A DNA stretch of 64,000 bases from JBCCDY01 sp039030555 (GTDB taxonomy: Bacteria > Bacteroidota > Bacteroidia > Cytophagales > Cyclobacteriaceae): NCBI GenBank assembly GCA_039030555.1, contig JBCCDY010000007.1, positions 218,450 to 282,449 of the forward strand, given 5' to 3'. Positions 25,191-33,423 of the stretch are shown here, in pieces; within the stretch, counting starts at the first letter, position 1, and every line of letters begins with the position of its first letter. The notes beneath the pieces are model-generated. The model had not been told where the DNA came from. It did no database searches and saw only the letters and a list, made by a program, of their open reading frames with translations. The translations under genes and the position numbers were made by a program.

Positions 25191-27692
25191 ATGCATAAAA
25201 TTAGATTATTCTTGATTGGCTTGTTTTTACTGTTTTCAGGGTATCATTCCTTTGCTCAGAGAACCGTAATTAAAGGTATGGTGACCGATGCTGAAAGTGG
25301 AGTACCGATACCGTTTGTAAGCGTTTCGTTAAAAGGTACTTTAATAGGTTCTGAAACAGATTTCGATGGGAAATACATTATTTCAACAGGTAATGTTGCC
25401 GATACCCTTCTGGTTTCTTCCATAGGCTTTAAACCTCAAAAGGCTCCCATTAAGCTATACGAAGAGCAAACCATCGATTTTGTTTTAGAGAAAGAGGTCA
25501 CAGAACTGGATGAACTTGTTTTTGAAGCAGGAGAAGATCCTGCCTACCCTATTATGCGACAGGCGCTAAAACGAAAAAGAGCTCATGATATCAGGAATAT
25601 TGAAACCTATAAAACGACTAATTATACCAAGCTTGAATTCGATGTTTCAGACTTCCCTGAAAAAATGAGAAAGGGTAAATTGGTTCAGAAGGCTAAAGCT
25701 GCCGTTGATACCATTGGAGACTTCAAAACGGAAGATGGGAGTCCAATTTTCCCAATATTTATTTCTGAATCCATATCAGAGACGTTTGTTCAAAATAATC
25801 CAAGGAAAAGACATGAAGATATTCTAAAAGCTAATATTCACGGGATTGGTATAGATAATAAAAAACAGGTAGCTCAGATTACTGGCGTCACATTTCAGGA
25901 ATACAACTTTTATCAAAACTGGTTACGAATTATTGATAGGGATTTCGTTTCGCCCTTGGCCGATGGGTGGAAAACATATTATGATTATTATCTAGATGAT
26001 AGTACAACTATTGATGGACAGTATTCTTACAAAATCCTTTTTTATCCAAAAGTAGAAGGTGATTTGGCTTTTGAAGGGCATATGTGGATCACCAAAGAAG
26101 ACTACGCGCTAAAGCAAATTGATGCTACGGTTACAGGTAAAGCCAATCTAAACTTCATAAAGAGTATCCATATCTATCAGGAGTTATCCCCAACAGATCA
26201 GACGGAATGGATACCTACGCTCACTGATTTTGAGCTTAATGTTTCTGAGATTGCATCGAATTTTCCTGGTGCACGGGCGAAATTTTATCTAAAGACTAAT
26301 GAGTGGGAGTTAAATCAATCTTTTCCCAACGACATTTTTCTGATTCCGGTTGAAGTTAATCCTGATGCTGTTAAAGCACCGCCAGAATTTTGGGATCAAG
26401 TAAGGCCCGTACCTCTTGATACCAGTGAGATGGAAGCTTTAAGGGCTATTAGCGCCGTTGAACGTATAAAAACCGTTAGGGTAATAGCTGAAACCATTAA
26501 AACGGTTAGACGGGGATATGTCCGCTCAGGAAAAATTGACTATGGTCCCTGGTTGTTTTTATATAGTAATAACAATATAGAAGGGAATCGGGTGAGATTT
26601 GGTTTTCGAACAAATGATCTTTTTTCTGAGCGATGGGTAATTGCTCCTTATATAGCTTACGGTTTTAGGGATGAGCGTGTAAAGTATGGATTAACGGTGG
26701 ATCATATTTTCACCAGAAAACCATGGACTAAGGTTACGGCATTTCATAGAAGGGATATAGAGCAGCTAGGAGTTGCTAGTACAGACGATCGAACTAATTT
26801 CATTTTTACTGCTGCAACACGTTTTGGAACTTTGCGGAGCCCACATCTTCGAACAGAGTCAGGACTCTCTTTTCAGCGGGATTTGGCTCGCGGAATAACC
26901 CAAACCATTTCCTATAAGAGAACAGAATTTGATCCGTTATTTCCTTTTGCATTTGTTAATGACCCGAATGCAGATGTACCTCAACTTGTCCCTGAATACA
27001 CCACATCCGAAGTAATTGCCGAAACAAGATTTGCCAAAAGTGAGAAATACATTTTCGATAACAACAGAAGATTTAGAGTAGGAATTCCGAGGAAACCAAT
27101 CTTTACATTGAGATATACTTTGGGAATAGATGGTCTTTTCGGGAGCTCATTCGACTATCATAAGTTTAATTTAAGAATGGATCATACCATTAATGTTGGA
27201 TTGCTAGGTACGGGTGTGTATACCTTAGAAGGTGGATACATACCCTCAACCATTCCATTCCCAACTCTCAGAAATCACGTAGGAAATTCCACTCTATTCT
27301 TTAATGTAGATGCTTTCAACCTCATGGAATTTGGAGAGTTTGTGAGTGATCGGTATGTATTATTAAAGTATACACACCTATTTCAAGGCTTCATTTTGAA
27401 TAGAATTCCTTTAATGAAGAAGTTAAAGTGGCGACTGGTAGCCACTGGAAACATACTTTTTGGTGGTATAAGTGATCAAAATTTAAATCTCATCCCTTCA
27501 GAAGGATTCGACGAAAATGGTGAAGAAATTGGATCATTCAGAACTTTAGATAATACACCTTATGTGGAAGTTGGGTATGGTATAGAAAATATCTTCAAAA
27601 TTTTAAGAGTGACGGCATTTCATAGACTAACCTATCTGGATACTGATGCTGATCGTTTTGGGGTCAAATTGTTATTCACAATACGGCCTTAA
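25191..27692 (+). CDS. DUF5686 outer-membrane protein with carboxypeptidase-regulatory-like domain
   Basis: 833 residues. A signal peptide (ends HSFAQ) is followed by a CarbopepD_reg_2-type beta sandwich (about 25-105, IKGMVTDAESGVPIPFVSVSLKG), then the DUF5686 region with its A-Y-P-I-M-R-Q-A-L-K-R-K-R lead and a C-terminal beta-barrel ending RFGVKLLFTIRP. The family is widespread in Bacteroidota, probably outer-membrane, without settled function. It stands alone behind its own predicted promoter. Confidence 0.85.
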   Translation: MHKIRLFLIGLFLLFSGYHSFAQRTVIKGMVTDAESGVPIPFVSVSLKGTLIGSETDFDGKYIISTGNVADTLLVSSIGFKPQKAPIKLYEEQTIDFVLEKEVTELDELVFEAGEDPAYPIMRQALKRKRAHDIRNIETYKTTNYTKLEFDVSDFPEKMRKGKLVQKAKAAVDTIGDFKTEDGSPIFPIFISESISETFVQNNPRKRHEDILKANIHGIGIDNKKQVAQITGVTFQEYNFYQNWLRIIDRDFVSPLADGWKTYYDYYLDDSTTIDGQYSYKILFYPKVEGDLAFEGHMWITKEDYALKQIDATVTGKANLNFIKSIHIYQELSPTDQTEWIPTLTDFELNVSEIASNFPGARAKFYLKTNEWELNQSFPNDIFLIPVEVNPDAVKAPPEFWDQVRPVPLDTSEMEALRAISAVERIKTVRVIAETIKTVRRGYVRSGKIDYGPWLFLYSNNNIEGNRVRFGFRTNDLFSERWVIAPYIAYGFRDERVKYGLTVDHIFTRKPWTKVTAFHRRDIEQLGVASTDDRTNFIFTAATRFGTLRSPHLRTESGLSFQRDLARGITQTISYKRTEFDPLFPFAFVNDPNADVPQLVPEYTTSEVIAETRFAKSEKYIFDNNRRFRVGIPRKPIFTLRYTLGIDGLFGSSFDYHKFNLRMDHTINVGLLGTGVYTLEGGYIPSTIPFPTLRNHVGNSTLFFNVDAFNLMEFGEFVSDRYVLLKYTHLFQGFILNRIPLMKKLKWRLVATGNILFGGISDQNLNLIPSEGFDENGEEIGSFRTLDNTPYVEVGYGIENIFKILRVTAFHRLTYLDTDADRFGVKLLFTIRP

Positions 27693-27737
27693 TTTTTATT
27701 GAATCGAATCGTTTTTACATTATTTTCTAGTTAATTC

Positions 27738-29072
27738 ATGAGTTCAGATCAGAAAATGAAAAACGAAAAATCCGAACCCGTATCCATTTACCCTGTCCTG
27801 ATGGTGAACTTTATTGGTTCTCTAGGATATAGCATAGTTCTTCCTTTCTTAATATTTCTGGTGACAAGGTTCGGTGGAAATGAAATTATCTATGGAGTTT
27901 TAGGTTCTATGTATCCTCTTTTCCAATTTTTTGGAGCTCCAATATTAGGTAAGTGGTCGGATGCGGTAGGCAGAAAGAAGATATTACTATTAAGTCAGTT
28001 GGGTACATTAGTGGCTTGGACTATTTTTTTAATAGCTCTATTTATTCCTTTTGAAAAAGGAATATCAATTGAAACCTCTTTAATCGGTACTTTTTCGATA
28101 ACCATTCCCTTAATCCTTATTTTTTTCGCCAGGGCTTTGGATGGCCTTACTGGAGGTAATATATCAGTTGCAAATGCCTATATGTCCGATATTTCTAATG
28201 ACGAAAACAGGAAAAAGAATTTTGGTAAGATGTCGATGTCATCCAGCTTAGGTTTTATTATAGGGCCTGCAATAGCTGGATTATTAGGCTCTACAAGCTT
28301 AAAAGAAATTCCACCAATCATAGGTGCTATGGTTATTTCTATGATAGCACTTTACATCATTCAAATGAGGCTGCCAGAGTCTAATTGTAAATCCGTAAAA
28401 TTGCCAGGAAAACTATTCAATCTCAAAGGCATCTTTTCGAACGAACATAAAGAGTGTTTCGAATTTGATGAAGGAGAGAACGACATATCGAAAAAAACGA
28501 AAAATAGTGTTTGGAATGTAAAAGGAGTACCTTTTATGGTAGGTTACTATTTCCTGGTGTTTCTAGGCTTCAGTTTTTTTTATGCAGCATTTCCGATTCA
28601 TGCCATGAATAAGCTTGGATGGACGCCTTTCGAGCTTGGATTATTTTTTTCTTTCTTAAGTGGAATGATGGTTCTCGTCCAGGGTCCGCTTTTAAATGCT
28701 TTATCCGATCGCTTTTCTGAGATTAACCTCATACTGACCGGCTCCTTTTTTCTGGTGATTAATTTCATTCTAATGAGCTCACAATCAGCGCTTAATATCT
28801 ATTTTGGGGCAATATTTTTCGCTTTGGGAAATGGTATTATGTGGCCATCTTATTTATCGTTACTTTCGCAAGTAGGGGGTAAAAAACACCAGGGAGAAGT
28901 ACAAGGCGTGGCAAATAGTGGAGGAAGTATGGCTAGTATTTTCGGTCTGATTTTCGGAGGGTACTTTTATTCTTTAATAGGTGGATCAACGTTTATTCTA
29001 TCAGCAATAACTCTTTTCATTATATTTCTGGTATCATTCAGGTTTTATAAACTCAAAATTGGGAGTGCTTAG
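27738..29072 (+). CDS. MFS transporter, TetA-like 12-helix carrier
   Basis: 444 residues, about 12 transmembrane helices. The loop 2-3 signature is G-K-W-S-D-A-V-G-R-K-K-I, and loop 4-5 has A-R-A-L-D-G-L-T-G-G-N-I, both typical of the DHA1 / TetA drug-efflux group of MFS. A longer central cytoplasmic loop (about 215-255) separates the halves. The substrate is unknown. Its end overlaps the start of the TAXI-type gene by 14 bases, so the two are likely co-translated. Confidence 0.88.
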   Translation: MSSDQKMKNEKSEPVSIYPVLMVNFIGSLGYSIVLPFLIFLVTRFGGNEIIYGVLGSMYPLFQFFGAPILGKWSDAVGRKKILLLSQLGTLVAWTIFLIALFIPFEKGISIETSLIGTFSITIPLILIFFARALDGLTGGNISVANAYMSDISNDENRKKNFGKMSMSSSLGFIIGPAIAGLLGSTSLKEIPPIIGAMVISMIALYIIQMRLPESNCKSVKLPGKLFNLKGIFSNEHKECFEFDEGENDISKKTKNSVWNVKGVPFMVGYYFLVFLGFSFFYAAFPIHAMNKLGWTPFELGLFFSFLSGMMVLVQGPLLNALSDRFSEINLILTGSFFLVINFILMSSQSALNIYFGAIFFALGNGIMWPSYLSLLSQVGGKKHQGEVQGVANSGGSMASIFGLIFGGYFYSLIGGSTFILSAITLFIIFLVSFRFYKLKIGSA

Positions 29073-30315
29073 TTTATTGATTCGAACCTTTTTTTACGGG
29101 ACCGTAGTAATTTTACTACTCACCTCATGTTATAACGAAAAGGTTTATAGGATCACCGGGTCTATCGAGGACCCCCAAAATCAAATTTCTAAAACAATAG
29201 CTGATATACTTAACAAAGAGTTGAGTGACAGTGTAATGGTGACTCCCGGCGTTAGCTCTTTGGCCAATTTAGATTCTGTAAATAATAACGATGCGGATAT
29301 GGCCATCATTGACAATTTTATTCCGTACATGTCTGATATAAGCGCCATTTATCCCATTTACCCGCAGATATTACACGTCTTGTACAAAGGGGATTCAGAA
29401 CCCGAAAGCTTTGAAGATCTGGTTTTAGATAAAAAAATATTCGCCGGTGCGGAAAGTAGCGGGTCTCATAGGTTTGTTTTGAATTTACTGGAAGAGTTCA
29501 ATATCGATAAGGGTCGAATAGAATTTGTTGATATTCTCGATCTCTTTTCATCTGATGTGATATTCAACTTCACAGATATAATTGGTTTTAGCGAGCTTCG
29601 CGATCTCCGCGAATACAAGTTTTATAGTATGGATGATCCCGATAAATTAGGTAAGGGCTCCATTGTCGATGGCATATGCCTTCGATATCCTCAACTCAAA
29701 CCTTTTATTATTCCAAAAGAGCTTTATGGAGAGTTCACACCCGAGGCCGTATTAACTATTTCGGTCGATGCTATTTTGATTTGTAGAAGTGAAGTCGATA
29801 CCGAATTCATTTATAACGTAACTAAGCTCTTAAGTGAAAACAGGCAAAAGCTTATTCATATTAGCCCATTATTATACGAGGGCCTTTCCAATAATTTCGA
29901 TCATCAAAGTTTAAACTTTCCAATACATCCTGGAGCAAAACAGTATTCTGAAAGGGATGAACCTACTCTGGTAGAGCGTTATGCTGAATTAGGTGGTGTA
30001 GTTATTTCCATCATCATCGCCATTGGATCAGCAGCTTATACGTTAACGAGGATTAAAGATCAAAAGAAGAAAGATCACATTGATGTTTATTACGATAAAT
30101 TACTGAGAATCAGGAGGAAGGTTGATTTCATCAGAAAAAAGAAAGATGCTCAGGATTTATTGAATCGGCTGAAAGATATTCAAGAGATCACGATAAGATT
30201 GGTTATTGAGGAGAAGCTTCTTGCTAATGAGTCTTTCTCAATATTTTTAACGCTTTCACAACTTATAGTGACAGAAATTCATGAGAAGTGCTCAAAATTG
30301 GAAATAGAACTATAA
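29059..30315 (+). CDS. TAXI-family solute-binding-like lipoprotein with C-terminal transmembrane and cytoplasmic tail
   Basis: 418 residues. A lipobox-like LLLTSC ends the N-terminal signal. A TAXI / NMT1-like periplasmic binding domain follows (about 30-290; SLANLDSVNNNDADMAIID, FAGAESSGS), then the I-H-P-G-A-K-Q-Y-S-E-R-D-E-P-T-L-V-E-R-Y linker, a transmembrane helix (about 312-330) and a basic, coiled-coil cytoplasmic tail of about 85 residues. TAXI proteins normally deliver solute to a DctQM-type TRAP permease, but none is encoded here. The start is uncertain: TTG 29059, with later TTG or GTG alternatives. A scavenging or sensing role with the MFS carrier is inference. Confidence 0.75.
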   Translation: MGVLSLLIRTFFYGTVVILLLTSCYNEKVYRITGSIEDPQNQISKTIADILNKELSDSVMVTPGVSSLANLDSVNNNDADMAIIDNFIPYMSDISAIYPIYPQILHVLYKGDSEPESFEDLVLDKKIFAGAESSGSHRFVLNLLEEFNIDKGRIEFVDILDLFSSDVIFNFTDIIGFSELRDLREYKFYSMDDPDKLGKGSIVDGICLRYPQLKPFIIPKELYGEFTPEAVLTISVDAILICRSEVDTEFIYNVTKLLSENRQKLIHISPLLYEGLSNNFDHQSLNFPIHPGAKQYSERDEPTLVERYAELGGVVISIIIAIGSAAYTLTRIKDQKKKDHIDVYYDKLLRIRRKVDFIRKKKDAQDLLNRLKDIQEITIRLVIEEKLLANESFSIFLTLSQLIVTEIHEKCSKLEIEL

Positions 30316-30876
30316 TTCCCCACTCTCAACATATCGATTGTAATTTTGCAATGCCCTTTCCTCATTCACAATAGGATTTTCTTTCCATAATTCTTTACCA
30401 TCCAAAGAAAGCGTTCTTTCGAAAAGAAATAGTCTACCAGCAGAGTCCACTAAAAAGTTAGTGTAAACTGGGGTTGTTGCCCTGCCCATGGCTAAAGTCA
30501 TAGAACACCATCCTCCAAATTGAGGAAGATACTTCGAAGGATTTTTTTCAAATTCATCTCGGTTAACCTCATTCTTAAAAAAATACTCTACTCCTTCGTA
30601 AGTAGAAATGAATTTGCTAATGCCTTTTACAGGGGCATCATTATTAAAATAACTTACCGGATCATACTCTCCTAAACCGATGTGATTAGAAGAAACGCAA
30701 TATTTTAAAGTATCGACTTCCGTATTTTGTGTTTGGTCTAATGAGTTTAATTCAGTGGGGGGTGTTTCTGAAGGTGTTGATTCGTTAACCTTATCCGAAT
30801 CAGTTTGAGTTTTTTGTGAATTACATGCTGTAATTGTAATAAGCAGTACTGCTACTAACGAGAGGTATTTGACCAT
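30310..30876 (-). CDS. YHS-domain lipoprotein 1
   Basis: 188 residues. A signal peptide ends ITITAC, then a Ser/Thr/Glu-rich linker, then a YHS domain (about 75-150): G-E-Y-D-P-V-S-Y-F, Y-E-G-V-E-Y-F-F-K-N, F-E-K-N-P-S-K-Y-L-P-Q-F-G-G-W-C. YHS domains occur in copper- and other metal-related proteins; the metal role here is inferred. It is a tandem paralogue of the upstream gene (nine bases apart) and shares its tail (F-L-F-E-R-T-L-...-G-K-x-L-W). Its stop overlaps the TAXI gene by six bases, convergently. Confidence 0.85.
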   Translation of the reverse strand: MVKYLSLVAVLLITITACNSQKTQTDSDKVNESTPSETPPTELNSLDQTQNTEVDTLKYCVSSNHIGLGEYDPVSYFNNDAPVKGISKFISTYEGVEYFFKNEVNRDEFEKNPSKYLPQFGGWCSMTLAMGRATTPVYTNFLVDSAGRLFLFERTLSLDGKELWKENPIVNEERALQNYNRYVESGEL

Positions 30877-30885
30877 ATTAAAGTT

Positions 30886-31398
30886 TTAATCAGGGAATTT
30901 GCCTTTTTCTATAAGATAATTATAATTATGATTCGCTAATTTTTCGTACTCAACCTCATTATTTGACCATAGTATTTTTCCGTTTACACCCAGCGTTCTT
31001 TCAAATAAGAAAAGACCCTTTTCATTTACGATATATAAATCTAATCTGGGTTTTGTCAACTGTTTTGAAGCCATATTCGTTGCACACCAGCCGCCATATT
31101 TAGGGAGGTATTTCTTCGGGTTTTGATCAAATTTATCTTTGTTGATTTTATTCTTGAATAAATAACTAACACCATCATATGAAGACTTAAACTTTTCATT
31201 TCCTTTCAAAGGGTCTTCTTCGAAGAACGTTACTAAGTCATATCCATCAACACCTTTTCCCTCGTATAAGCAATACTTATTTTGATCGGCGTTTTCCGAT
31301 CGATTTGAGTTATCAGGACTTTTTAAAGCTGTTTCTACGTGGAGCAAACTACAAGTAGGTAAAATAAAAAGTATAAAAGAGTTAAATATCAAATTCAT
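30886..31398 (-). CDS. YHS-domain lipoprotein 2
   Basis: 170 residues, first gene of a two-gene minus-strand operon. The signal peptide has a possible lipobox (ILPTCSLL). The YHS domain is the same as in the neighbour: G-Y-D-L-V-T-F-F, Y-D-G-V-S-Y-L-F-K-N, F-D-Q-N-P-K-K-Y-L-P-K-Y-G-G-W-C. Cys residues around YCLYEG and GGWCAT are shared by both paralogues and could bind metal. Exported. Confidence 0.83.
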   Translation of the reverse strand: MNLIFNSFILFILPTCSLLHVETALKSPDNSNRSENADQNKYCLYEGKGVDGYDLVTFFEEDPLKGNEKFKSSYDGVSYLFKNKINKDKFDQNPKKYLPKYGGWCATNMASKQLTKPRLDLYIVNEKGLFLFERTLGVNGKILWSNNEVEYEKLANHNYNYLIEKGKFPD

Positions 31399-31627
31399 GA
31401 TTTCTTTCCATTAGCGGTTTCAGATAAATAGCTACCTAAAAATAACATTTTTCAGACTATTTATATACAAGCCGTCAAACTACTTGAAAGAGTGTATCTT
31501 GATTAAGAATTGTTTAGAATGATACTAAAGCTTATCCAATCAATTAGTGATATGAATACGAATATGAGGAAATAAAGGTTTGATTTAATTATATAAAGAT
31601 TTATTAATGATATGATGGATACTGAGT

Positions 31628-31663
31628 TATGTTTGAAAAATATATGTTAAAACATATATTTTT
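31628..31663 (+). promoter_or_regulatory. Predicted -7 box and 28-bp perfect operator palindrome before the OYE gene
   Basis: TATGTTTG at 31628-31635 fits TAnnTTTG exactly. Immediately downstream AAAAATATATGTT (31636-31648) and AACATATATTTTT (31651-31663) are perfect 13-bp inverted arms with AA between. The palindrome sits over the expected transcription start, 33 bases before the ATG at 31697. No upstream plus-strand gene ends here, so a terminator is unlikely. No clear -33 TTG was found. The rest of the 298-bp divergent gap (31399-31627) holds nothing I recognise. Confidence 0.5.
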
Positions 31664-31696
31664 TGATGGCGTTTATAATTAAAACCTTTTAAAACA

Positions 31697-32794
31697 ATGA
31701 GTACATCAAATTTAAAACTTCTTGAGCCCGCTTCTTTGGGTGATTTAGAATTGAAAAATCGTATAGCCTTATCACCAATGACGAGGAGTAGGGCACCCGA
31801 ATCGGTTCCAACCGATCTTATGGCAAAATACTATAAACAACGTTCTAGCGGTGGTCTTTTAATTACAGAAGCGACCCAGATTGCGGCAGATGGAATCGGG
31901 TATCCCTGGACACCCGGAATCTATACCGATGAGCAAACAGAAGGTTGGAAAAAGGTAGTGGATGCTGTCCATGAAGATGGTGCATATATTTTCAACCAGA
32001 TATTTCATGAGGGAAGAATCGCTCATCCACATTTCTTGAATGGTGATAAGCCCATCGCGCCTTCCGCAGTAAAACCCAAAGGGCAGACCTTTACGGGTGA
32101 GGGAATGAAAGATCTCGTAGAACCTCGCGAAATGGGAATAGACGATATTGAAAGAGTGATTGCTGCATTTAAACTATCGGCAGAGAATGCGAAAAAAGCA
32201 GGGTTTGATGGAATAGAGATTCACGGAGCAAATGGATACATCATCGATCAATTCCTTCAAGATGGGACGAACAAGAGAACGGACGAATATGGTGGTAACA
32301 TTGAAAACAGAGCTCGTTTCTTATTTGAAGTTCTTGAGGAGACTATAAGTATTTGGGGAGAAAATAAGGTTGGACTAAGACTTTCTCCTTCGGGACTTCT
32401 CAATGATATGAGTGATAGTCATCCTACAGAGCATTTTAAATACGTTATTGAAAAGCTTAATGATTATCCTTTAGCTTATTTACACCTTGTTGAGCCTTTA
32501 ATTCCGGTTGATAAGCTTCCAAAATATTCGAAAAATGTAGCAGCAGATTTTAGGGCTTTTTACAATGGGTTCGTAATTGCAAACGGTGGGTATACGCGTG
32601 AAACCGGTGAGGAAGCTTTGCAGGCAGGTAATGCAGATATGATTGCATATGGGAAACCGTTCTTAGCAAACCCCGATCTTCCCAAGAGATTTGAGTTGGG
32701 TGTTGACTTAAACAAAGCAGATGAAAGCACTTTTTATGGAGGAGATGAAAAAGGTTATACAGACTATCCAACGATGAAAGAGGCGGTAGTATAA
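31697..32794 (+). CDS. Old Yellow Enzyme family alkene reductase (NemA-like)
   Basis: 365-residue FMN-dependent ene-reductase using NAD(P)H on electrophilic C=C bonds and nitro compounds. N-K-R-I-A-L-S-P-M-T-R-S-R is the N-terminal FMN-binding strand, and H-G-A-N-G-Y-I-I-D-Q-F-L-Q-D supplies the substrate-binding His and Asn. N-K-R-T-D-E-Y-G-G-N-I-E-N-R-A-R-F follows, and YGKPFLANPDLPKR closes the barrel. Such genes are often induced by reactive electrophiles via a local repressor; the palindrome before this gene would suit that, but no regulator gene is adjacent. Confidence 0.93.
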   Translation: MSTSNLKLLEPASLGDLELKNRIALSPMTRSRAPESVPTDLMAKYYKQRSSGGLLITEATQIAADGIGYPWTPGIYTDEQTEGWKKVVDAVHEDGAYIFNQIFHEGRIAHPHFLNGDKPIAPSAVKPKGQTFTGEGMKDLVEPREMGIDDIERVIAAFKLSAENAKKAGFDGIEIHGANGYIIDQFLQDGTNKRTDEYGGNIENRARFLFEVLEETISIWGENKVGLRLSPSGLLNDMSDSHPTEHFKYVIEKLNDYPLAYLHLVEPLIPVDKLPKYSKNVAADFRAFYNGFVIANGGYTRETGEEALQAGNADMIAYGKPFLANPDLPKRFELGVDLNKADESTFYGGDEKGYTDYPTMKEAVV

Positions 32795-32822
32795 TAAACT
32801 AGTTGAAATTTAGAGTTAAAGG

Positions 32823-32852
32823 AAGGTATTCACTAAGTTGAATGCCTTTTTT
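32823..32852 (+). terminator. Rho-independent terminator after the OYE gene
   Basis: AAGGTATTC / GAATGCCTT arms (one G-T pair) around ACTAAGTT, followed by TTTT. It precedes the GNAT gene by about 12 bases. Confidence 0.75.
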
Positions 32853-32863
32853 ATGATTTTAAG

Positions 32864-33352
32864 ATGAGTCCCAATATACATAAAACTCAAATCCTGACAG
32901 ATGTTCAGAAAGTCCGGTTAATGAATTTATGGAATGAGTCTTACCCCAAAGACCTTTTTTACAACGAGTTAAGTGAATTTAAAGCCTACCTAAATGGTCT
33001 GGAAGACACTCAGAATTATCTTATAACAGAAAATGAAAATGGAAAAATAATTGGTTGGCTGGCTACATTTACCAGGTCAGATTCGAGGTGGTTAATTCTG
33101 ATTTTGAGTTCAGAAAATAGAAGGAAGGGACTTGGAACAATTTTACTTGATGAAGCAAAGAAGAATGAATCCATTTTAAATGGATGGGTTATTGATAGTA
33201 AAAATTATACAAAAGTAGATGGATCCCTTTATCCATCACCCTTGAACTTCTATATAAAAAATGGATTTAAAGTGTTAGAAAAGGATCGTCTTGATAAGGA
33301 AAGTATTTCAGCCGTAAGGATTTTCTGGGAAAGTAATCAAGAACGGGTTTGA
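32864..33352 (+). CDS. GNAT family N-acetyltransferase
   Basis: 162 residues with a GNAT acetyl-CoA fold: L-I-L-S-S-E-N-R-R-K-G-L-G-T-I-L-L-D-E-A is motif A (R-x-x-G-x-G/A), and N-F-Y-I-K-N-G-F-K-V-L-E is motif B. The substrate is unknown. It stands between two terminators and converges on pckA. Confidence 0.8.
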   Translation: MSPNIHKTQILTDVQKVRLMNLWNESYPKDLFYNELSEFKAYLNGLEDTQNYLITENENGKIIGWLATFTRSDSRWLILILSSENRRKGLGTILLDEAKKNESILNGWVIDSKNYTKVDGSLYPSPLNFYIKNGFKVLEKDRLDKESISAVRIFWESNQERV

Positions 33353-33375
33353 ATTAAAAAATGCAGTTGGTTGGA

Positions 33376-33405
33376 CGGAAAAGCCCCGCCATAAGGCAGG
33401 GCTAA
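33376..33405 (-). terminator. Rho-independent terminator of pckA
   Basis: Read on the minus strand: AGCCCTGCC, TTAT, GGCGGGGCT, then TTTTCC. One C-A mismatch in nine-base arms. It lies about 20 bases after the pckA stop and may also serve the GNAT gene. Confidence 0.7.
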
Positions 33406-33423
33406 TCCAGATGAAAACGGTCA

